A DNA stretch of 64,000 nucleotides from Hydractinia symbiolongicarpus (lineage: Eukaryota > Cnidaria > Hydrozoa > Anthoathecata > Hydractiniidae), in the NCBI RefSeq assembly GCF_029227915.1, contig NC_079888.1:2987001-3051000 (forward strand), in the 5' to 3' direction. Shown piece by piece: positions 56,295-64,000 of the stretch. Numbering within the stretch: position 1 is the first letter of the stretch; each line of letters opens with the position of its first letter. Under the pieces are notes generated by a model. It saw nothing but the letters and a program-made list of their open reading frames with translations, did not search any database and was not told the origin of the DNA. The position numbers and the translations under genes are program-made.

Positions 56295-57067
56295 GAAGTT
56301 TTATTGCTGCTAAGAAAATCCTTTAATACTAATTTTCTTTTCTTTTTTTATGGTTTGAGAGTCAATTAGCTTCTTATTAGCAACAACCTGGTTGCATGAG
56401 GTTGACAGACACCAATTAGAATGCGAATTGTACACTGGCCTACATCAACAGGGTAAAAAGTATTGTTTTGTGACAATGGAGGCGCCTAATCAAGTGGATA
56501 TTAAGGTTTAATTTTCAGCTTTATTTCAGCTGAGTTAGCAAATGTGAAATGTGAAAATAGGTTCTATAGATTTTGGTATAACCACAGTGCACTTAATGTG
56601 TTCGCTGATTTCAATTTTTGAGCTGCGGGTACCTGATGTATTCGTTTCGTGTTCACACTAAGATGCATCGTTAGCTCATTTGTAGCCGTATCTAATGCGA
56701 GAAAAAAAGAAAAAGAAGGATAGAGTCTTATTTTTACTACTTCGAAGAAGACGACGTAGCCTGAAAAGAATTAAAAAAATTAAGATAAAAGAAACAACTT
56801 TGTGTTAAAGAAGCAGAGAAAATCTTTCACCCTGAACGCCAACACTTACTTTTCTCCTTGTTTTTTTAATTTGTCAGTCATTTTAGTTTTGAAATGACCC
56901 TTGACAACGAAACATACTATTATTTTTTAAAACATAAATCGCTTAGTATACTTGAGTGGTCATAAAAGACTACTAAAAAAGGTTTGGTTAAAACAATGGA
57001 TTTGCCATCACCTCCCTATACTAATTTCTATCAGACAATATGAACAGCAAATGTGTTCATTTTTATA
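56295..57067. other. 3' flank of phosphoesterase copy B, no gene
   Basis: No AATAAA hexamer was noticed shortly after the stop. AT-rich with no supported exons. Confidence 0.45.
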
Positions 57068-57569
57068 CAGTAGACTCCCGGTTATTCAAACCTACAGTTA
57101 TTCGAAATTCTCAGTTATTCGAAGCAATTTTCATTCCCCTTGAATTTTCTAACTCGTTTTAGAGTAAATCTCTCTCAGTTATTCAAACTTCAGTTATTCG
57201 AAAATTCGTTTATTCGAAGTGATTTTCTAACTCCCTTGGCTCAATATTCTCTCAGTTATTCAAAATTCTTGACAATAGCTGGAGTAAAAGTGAGAATTTT
57301 CAACTTCAAACACTTTTTATAAAAGAAAAATAGTCTTTATTCCTAAAAACTATGTACAAAGCAATGATATGTATTGAAACACTCGTTGCGTTAAAAACTG
57401 TAGAGTAGAAACTTGATATGACTTTTTTTTATTCAAATCCCTCCAAAAAATCCGTCAGAGTGAAAATTGGACCAAAATAAGTTATATTATTTCAGTTATT
57501 CGAAATTTTGGTTATTCGAAGTAAATTCCTATCTCCCATGGAGCTTCGAATAACCGGGAGTCTACTGTA
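57066..57569. mobile_element. pogo/Tigger-like MITE with TA target duplication
   Basis: 57068-57567 (500 bp) starts CAGTAGACTCCCGGTTATTC and ends with the matching inverted repeat GAATAACCGGGAGTCTACTG, flanked by TA on both sides. Many internal GTTATTCGAA words in subterminal zones. CAG ends and TA duplication fit the pogo/Tigger branch of Tc1-mariner. No transposase coding. Confidence 0.85.
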
Positions 57570-60120
57570 TGTTATGATTCACATTCATTTCATGGTTAAA
57601 AATTTGCAATTATATATGAAAACTAGCGGAATTCTCGTGGAAATATCCACCCCCCTTGAATCAATGTAAGGGATACCAAACAAAAACATACAACGCAGTA
57701 TTTTCAATTTTGTATACTCACAATCTGCATTATTACTCGCCGAATGCAAATGTCCAACAAAATCGAAGGTTTCTAACAACTGTTATTTTAAAAGCTAAAT
57801 CTACTACAAATTTGTACTTTCTTTGGCATGCCAGAAGTTCACCAGGGAAAATAGTATAACATTAAAAAATATTCAACATATTTCATTAAGTCATACATAA
57901 AAAAGGTAATTACAAAATTTCCACAACGTACAGTTTGAATGCATCATACCAAATTAAATATTCAATCTATTAGACACAGCAACCCTCCCAATTTTTTACT
58001 TAAAATATAAGAAATCAATTGTGAACAACACTTAATGAGAAATATAAAAACTTGAATCATTTCGCAATATTTTATTTTGAAATATTTAAATAAATGTTTT
58101 GCCTTACAGACCAAAACTCATTATAAAGAAAATCAATTATTTTGATTTTATGTATCAAGAAAACTCAACAGCGCCGTGCATGATAACAATGCAGCGTTTT
58201 CGAATTTAAAAATTGGATAGATTTCAAACGATCGTAACGTAACAGATAACATGGATTTAAGATTGTTTACATTTAGGTTTATAATAACGACAACATCACT
58301 GAATCACCCACTTCGTAGCGTTAAAAACTGTAACAGTGGAAAAATTTCTTTTTACAGCGTGTATAAATTTTTCTCTATGATATACATGATGCATTTTATG
58401 GAAATAGTGATTTTTTCATCTCAGCCCTAATGTTCTTAACTTTTAAATCCCATTATATAAAAAAATATATAATGCCTCAATAAAATAAAGCTTGCTTTAA
58501 GCTGCTATAGCTATTAGCAAATTCTTTTTATATTTATTTAGAACAAACAATCGAGGTTAGACATATTCTTAGGATATTCTTAACTTCTCATCCATTTTTG
58601 AGAGTACATTCTTAAAAAGAAAGTGCTTAAAATATACATACTCATGCTCCAGACACTACAAGGACCTTAGTTAAGGGTAAGTTTAGCTCTGAAAGTTAAA
58701 ATGGCTCAAAAATCGTTATACTCCTAAATTCATTTTTGTACCATATACTCTAAACAACACACCTGCTCTGCTTTCGTTCTCTCAGTAGGCTGCTAGCTAG
58801 GGTTCTCTGAATAAAAGTCCAATCAGTTTTTTACTTCGATTACTAAACTTCGCTTCATCCCAAAGAGAACGAATTGGAAATGTATACAATTGTCTGATAC
58901 ATTCCCATTCAGTTCTCTTTGTGACGTTATATGATCGTAGCTATGTTTTTCTTCTTTATAAAAAAATACTTCTGTCAACAACATTAACTTTTTATACTCG
59001 CTTGACAACAACAGTTTTGGTTTTAAATTTTACATTCGAATTATTCATATTCGAATGCGATAAGTTAGCAACCTCGGTCCCAGAACATAAAAATGGGAAA
59101 TATAGTTGAACAAAGAAACTTTAAGCTAACCTCATGATGAGTAAAATTGGCGTGTCTTGTTTGAAATAAGTTTCAGGATTAATTGAAAAAGAGACAATCT
59201 TCTTCGCTTCGGTCTTCTCTTTTCAGTTGATAAACAACTTGTTTCCATGAGATATGGCGCGCACATGATAAACCAGGGATAAAATTAATTTTTTTTTTAT
59301 CTTTAATGACCCCGTACGGCTTTTATAATCAACATCAAATAAACCCCCGTTTTGCGATTTTTTTTAACTTCGTAAATTTCAGTGTTACCGCACGCCTTGG
59401 AGAGACAATGCAAGAATCGCCAGAAAGTGACTGGTGATTTTTGTGACATGGTTGAGAATGTTACACAATTTTATAGAAATAAGTGTATTAGTGTTTGGTG
59501 ATGATAAAAAAAATTCATAAAGCTAAAGTTTTGCATATTAATTGTTAATTTGCCTTATAAAAAATAAAAAAACAGGCAATTTTCAAAATTCCGCTCCACA
59601 AAGTGTTAACGAAAATCAATAATTCAAAAGAATGGAAACGTTCGATTTTACCATGAAAGCCTACGGCGAGACAAATTGCGCAGCATGCAACAACTCTGTA
59701 GTTTTTCACTATAAGCCATACATATATTATCCTTGTCGATGTCATTGAAATACAACCAGCAAAAATAATTTAAAAGAATAAAGCTTATAAACCATACAAA
59801 AACGCAGCGACGGCCATATTTATATGTCAACAAAAGCTAAGTCATCCAAAAAACATTTTAACTATTAATTTCCTGGCATAGTAAAACGAATTATATCAGA
59901 AAAACCTACTAGCAAGTTGTTAATGACCTTAAATTATCATTAATTTCATTAGTTGCAAGTACAAACAATCGTATTAAAGGGTATAGTGGTTGAACCAGGA
60001 TCAATAAATGGCGATTATTTAACAGCTTGTTCAGGATACAAAACATATGCTGCGAAACATAACCTCAGAAGGTAGATTTTAACTTCATGTAGCCAATGTC
60101 AAGGAGAGGAACTAAATAAA
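57570..60120. other. Intergenic, no gene recognised
   Basis: AT-rich, stops in all frames; small open stretches without domains. Confidence 0.5.
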
Positions 60121-60244
60121 CTATCCGTTAACTCGTGGAAAAATCCACGGGGTCGCCCGTCCTTCATATATCGCATTTCGTGTTTCTGTAACAGAACGCG
60201 GTTTTCGCGGACAGACAGACAAAATACGGCTATTATTAAACAGA
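60121..60244 (-). mobile_element. Short Helitron, array copy 1
   Basis: Minus strand: starts TCTGTTTAATAATAGCCG, has TTGTCTGTCTGTCC and ends with the hairpin CCGTGGATTTTTCCACG before its 3' end, which is ATAG here instead of CTAG. Confidence 0.65.
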
Positions 60245-60370
60245 CTAGCCGTTAACCCGTGGAAAAATCCACGGGGTCGCCCGTCCTTTATATATATCGC
60301 ATTTCGTGTTTCTGTAACAAGACGCGGTTTCCGCGGACAGACAGACAAAATACGGCTATTATTAAAGAGA
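60245..60370 (-). mobile_element. Short Helitron, array copy 2
   Basis: Minus strand: starts TCTCTTTAATAATAGCCG, ends with hairpin CCGTGGATTTTTCCACGG, GTTAACGG and CTAG, directly joined to copy 1. Nearly identical to copy 1. Confidence 0.7.
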
Positions 60371-60539
60371 CTAGTCGTTGCCCGTGGAAAATTCCACGGG
60401 TTCGCCCGTCCTTTATATTTCCCCGTCACAACAAAGCGGATAAAAATATATCGCATTTTATATTTGTGTTTCCGTAACATCATTTTCTAACTCAGCGGGG
60501 GGTCCGTGCAGAGACAGACAACGGCTTTTATTATAGAGA
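60371..60539 (-). mobile_element. Short Helitron, array copy 3
   Basis: Minus strand: starts TCTCTATAATAAAAGCCG, has TTGTCTGTCTC, ends with hairpin CCGTGGAATTTTCCACGG, GCAACGA and CTAG. Slightly longer than copies 1 and 2. The minus-strand open frame across the array (60121-60483) is repeat-derived. Confidence 0.7.
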
Positions 60540-61415
60540 AACTCACCCACATCTTACTATGTTTATGTTATTGATGCAATATTTAAACTGTGTCTCCTGT
60601 CTCTACCGAGAAGTATTACTCGAGGCTAGAGTATGGATTGATCTTGCGTGGTCAATACGCTGATCGAGGGTAATGTTTCTCGGAGAAGATAGATAAAACT
60701 GTTTATATTGTATTTATTAAATGATAGTTATTTTGTTTGGCTTTGTAGAAACCTTGTTGGGTGTTTTGTATAATGTTGTAAAACTAGGTGTTTATAAAGA
60801 AAGAAAACGTTCGATATAAAGTTCGTTGTATCAGTTTTTTGAATAGTTACACCTACAAAACATTTTAATATCATTGTATCAAATTTTTTAACTAAAGTAT
60901 ATTCTTTTAAAAGAAATCCAACGTCAATTTTTCTTGTTGATCATTGTGCTGATGACTGTTTATATTAAAAACGCAGTTATTTATGTGTGCACCATTGAAC
61001 AAGGATTTAAAATTATCAACATATCTTCATGCATTTCTGACGAAGTGATTTGAAATTATATATTTACAACAACATGATTTTCGAGTTTGTAAATATGCTT
61101 AAACGATTCTCTGGCAATGTTATTGTTAATTAAACAGGCAATACGCTCTCAGATCTTAACCTTATTAAGTTTGCTACATCGGCCTGTAAAAATATGGATG
61201 GAAGATACATACTACCTCTCACCCCTTTCCCCTAGCCCTTTTCCCCATTTTAACATAAATTCTTTGTGAATCTTATACAGTAGACGGAGTAAAAGGTATA
61301 ACCACGAAACATAAATTTACTGATTGCTAATAATTTAATGAACGTTATATTTTTTAAACAAACATGTTGATAATACATGAAATGATGTAAATGTTCAAAA
61401 AAAAAATTTCTGTGC
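60540..61415. other. Intergenic, no gene recognised
   Basis: AT-rich; includes the 3' flank of HNH-like copy 2. A near-palindromic pair (ACCGAGAAGTATTACTCGAG ... CGAGGGTAATGTTTCTCGG) at about 60605-60685 could fold. Confidence 0.45.
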
Positions 61416-62141
61416 TTATTGTAGTGTTTGATCCGAACTCATGATACCACGGTTCCTATAGGTTGGGTAGGCCAAACCATACTTTTGATGAAGTCTTTTG
61501 GACATCGTAGTAAGATCTGATTCTCTAATAGCCACGCCGTTTGCCACTGTTCGCCTTAACATAGGATCAAGATTATCCGCAATTTCACGATTTGTGGTGG
61601 CAAAACCTGGTCGAAGATTGGCTGGGGAACTATTCATGCATTCTGCAACAGCCACAACGCCAGCCACAATAGCTGTGTTACTTTTTCTCCGTAACTGCAC
61701 TTGATTTATTAACTGCTTGCACTTTTCTTGGTTCATCCCGTTAGCTTTCTCATATGCTGCTTTCTCTTTTCTATCCATTTTTCCATAGTCCACCCACTGT
61801 GTGTCAATCGTGTGAAGCGCCACATTGAATCGTTGTACAATAGTCTTCCAATTCTTTAAATCCCTTTCAGTTTTAGTCCGCTCGTTAACTTGTTCGTTAA
61901 ACTCACCGCAGACTTTTGTTCGAATAAATGTCCATGGAAGTATATGAGCTTTATTGTAAATAGCTCGTCTTCCATTATCCATTGGTTTATTTACAGCAGT
62001 TCCAACTGCAGCCAACGCCCTTACTGTTGATTGATAAAAATCTGGTCGTCCGTTACATGTTCTTGTGATGTCTCTCTCAAGACCAGCACTAACCAGACTT
62101 CCAAAGGATATCCCAATGAAAATAATAGTGAAGAATACCAT
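61416..62141 (-). CDS. Secreted HNH-like protein, copy 2 (intact)
   Basis: 241 aa from the ATG at 62141, chosen because it starts a clean signal peptide (MVFFTIIFIGISFGSLVSA) aligned with copy 1 and because a strong acceptor (CTTGTTTTTTAG) lies just before it; the frame continues upstream to another Met but that part is probably intron. No intron in the coding part. Mature protein about 220 aa, basic, with four Cys (TCNGRP, VCGEF, EKCKQL, AECMNS) that could form two disulphides. Conserved core shared with copy 1: NKAHILPWTFIRTKVCGEF, WVDYGKMDRKEKAAYE, NSSPANLRPGF, TNREIADNLDPM, RLHQKYGLAYP. AHILP and NLRPG...N resemble the histidine and asparagine motifs of HNH-fold endonucleases, so an extracellular nuclease is possible; this is a guess. 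Copies 1 and 2 face the same way, 11.5 kb apart, with phosphoesterase copy B between them. Confidence 0.8.
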   Translation of the reverse strand: MVFFTIIFIGISFGSLVSAGLERDITRTCNGRPDFYQSTVRALAAVGTAVNKPMDNGRRAIYNKAHILPWTFIRTKVCGEFNEQVNERTKTERDLKNWKTIVQRFNVALHTIDTQWVDYGKMDRKEKAAYEKANGMNQEKCKQLINQVQLRRKSNTAIVAGVVAVAECMNSSPANLRPGFATTNREIADNLDPMLRRTVANGVAIRESDLTTMSKRLHQKYGLAYPTYRNRGIMSSDQTLQ

Positions 62142-62186
62142 TGTTTCTCTAAAAAACAAGCATGGAAGTTTATGTAACTGCACCAC

Positions 62187-64000
62187 AATATACTAGTTGT
62201 GATTGCTATCTACACGTTATCAGTTTCCTCAGAAGCAAATTATTTTTAGTGCGGTGAAAAATGTTTAGACAAGAAAACTGTGGCTATTAGGAGACTTATA
62301 ATATTTAGATAAAATGATCACCTTGACAAATCCTAAAGAAGTTTTTTAGGGAAAAGCATTTTTTTTTGTCATTTTTCAAATATGGAGTAAAGCGTGAAAT
62401 GGTCAATACTATAGTATTTTTTGCGCATGTGTAGGTCATGTAGAAAACGTGTAAAACATTTGTAGTTGTATTTCTTAACACGCCCAAGTGTTACACGCCA
62501 GTGTCCAGAAATTCGGTAAACGTGTAAGTCCACTCTATATTTTACAGGAAGAAAGTTTCACGGAGAGAAATAAAACACGATATTTTACTGTTTAGGGTTT
62601 TACTTATTTACTTTTGTACTTTCAACTTTAAGAGTGAATTTTTGGTGGGATAATCGTTTGCAATTTTCGGTTTTTGTGCATTTTTTTCCAAAGTATTTTG
62701 AAATTCTGACATCATTAGAAAATTATTTAATTAGAGAAATCATTAAAAGCCGATGATGTAATAATTTAGACTGATATAATACTTGTGTTGTCGATAGAAA
62801 CATAGAAGGGAAACCTTTTTTCTTCAACTTAACTTTTGAAAATCGGCTTTCTAATCTATCTCCAAAACTTTCTCCGCGTAAAGTAACAAGTGGATCAATC
62901 ATAGAATTAGCTTATGTAAGTATTCGTACTGATGAATTTTAAAATTCACTGTCTCGTCTCAATATATATGTTCCAGAATTGTTGCTGCAAAGTCAAAACA
63001 AATAAAGAATGAACTTGTAAATTAAAATAATATCTTACTGTTGTGTTTTCACGAACTACCTTTCACGTTCTCTTGTGAGTAAATGATCGTTATGTACTTT
63101 TTACAGGTTTGTTATAGATGTTGAAACGAAGGTGTGTTTAACCCCCCCCCCTAGTTTCCACACTTCTATTGCCTGGAATAAGTAGTTTTAAAACAAAAAA
63201 TCACACTTCCTCCCCATTCCCCACATTGGTAATCATTATCTATTAACAAACAACTCACGACCCTTAAAATTTTTTATGCAACAATGCGCAAATAAAACTA
63301 AACATTATATCAAACATTGTAAAAACCTCGCCATCCGTAAAATTATCTTAAAGGAATAAGATTTTACATGAGAACGTTTTTGCGAATCAAGTGCTTTCTT
63401 TAAAAAGTTAAAAGACCAAAATTAAAACGAAACAAAATAATAAAACAAACAAAGGCACAAACAAAAACAACAACAAAAACAAAAAAAAAAACAAGAAAAA
63501 GCTGAAGCAACAAGCAACTTCGTTTGATAAAAACAGTTTTTACGTCAATTCTTAATCTATTTATACGCAACAATTTTTTTAATTTTTCAAAAAAAAATTA
63601 AGAAAAATCCTAACATTTGCTACATATTTCCAATTAGTAATTTAACTTTCTCCTTCCCCTTATTTCGAGTAGTTAACAACACGTGGGAACACGGCACGGA
63701 TGACACCGTTATTTACCCGTATGTTATGTACGCGTACTAAAAATGATAGGAAGAAGGGTTAAGTATCCACTCAAGAATAGAACAGATAATTTCGGAAACT
63801 TATGGTATCTGGAATATGATTAGTTGAAAAAATTTTGTGTTCCAATGTATCCTAATCCAAACTAAAAGTTGGGATCATAATTACAAGAATTTAGATCCGA
63901 ATAGGCTAAAGTCATGCTTCAGTGCATCTCTGAACATGTTTTTAACAATATTTACATTAACTTCCACTAAGATTGTAAATCTTTTTATGCTTAGTTGTGC
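62187..64000. other. Intergenic, no gene recognised
   Basis: AT-rich with simple sequence: a C-run at 63141-63151 and an A-rich ACAAAAACAAC tract at 63420-63500. No supported exon on either strand. Confidence 0.5.

Noticed and set aside
60121-60483. 120-codon minus-strand open frame with internal protein repeats
   Set aside because: The peptide repeat is the tandem short Helitron array translated; not a gene.

Overview
This is animal genomic DNA: AT-rich, with intron-containing genes whose GT...AG junctions can be read directly, poly(A) signals, and a dense load of mobile elements (Helitrons, an ISL2EU-type DNA transposon, a Ginger-like element, a LINE, a SINE, MITEs). Short collagens plus a Ginger/ISL2EU/Helitron load suggest a cnidarian, possibly a hydrozoan; that is inference. 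Exons were assembled by hand from splice sites and phase.

Layout. 49-3442 (-): 5' part of an acid-sphingomyelinase-like / endopolyphosphatase-like phosphoesterase (copy A; its 3' exons lie off the left edge). 4100-5681: Ginger-like TIR element with CCGG target duplications. About 8440-10400: 5'-truncated LINE. 11975-13856: three head-to-tail Helitrons. 15.1-20.3 kb: intergenic, with a few orphan exon-like pieces on the minus strand. 22252-24825 (+): two-exon gene for an apparently N-myristoylated protein with an Smr domain and a C-terminal 3CxxC zinc finger. 28318-32015: an intact-looking ISL2EU-type transposon with perfect 52-bp TIRs, encoding a THAP/DDE transposase and a convergent SWIM/YqaJ nuclease. 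32883-39476 and 40288-43286 (+): two tandem short collagen genes, the second with a possible alternative last exon at 45069-45170. 46.45-47.05 kb: another Helitron. 49493-50233 (-): secreted HNH-like protein, copy 1, with a premature stop. 51299-51564 (-): tRNA-derived SINE. 53255-56294 (+): complete phosphoesterase copy B, eight exons, 489 aa. 57068-57567: pogo/Tigger-like MITE. 60121-60539: three short Helitrons. 61416-62141 (-): secreted HNH-like protein, copy 2, intact.

Three host families each occur twice (phosphoesterase A/B, collagen 1/2, HNH-like 1/2), so the region has grown by local duplication. The two phosphoesterase copies lie about 50 kb apart in opposite orientation; one exon and its flanking intron are almost identical while neighbouring exons are clearly diverged, as expected from gene conversion. 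No operon-like organisation is expected or seen. The protein products suggest extracellular, lysosomal or secretory roles (collagens, membrane-anchored phosphoesterase, secreted nuclease-like proteins) and one likely membrane-tethered RNA-linked protein.
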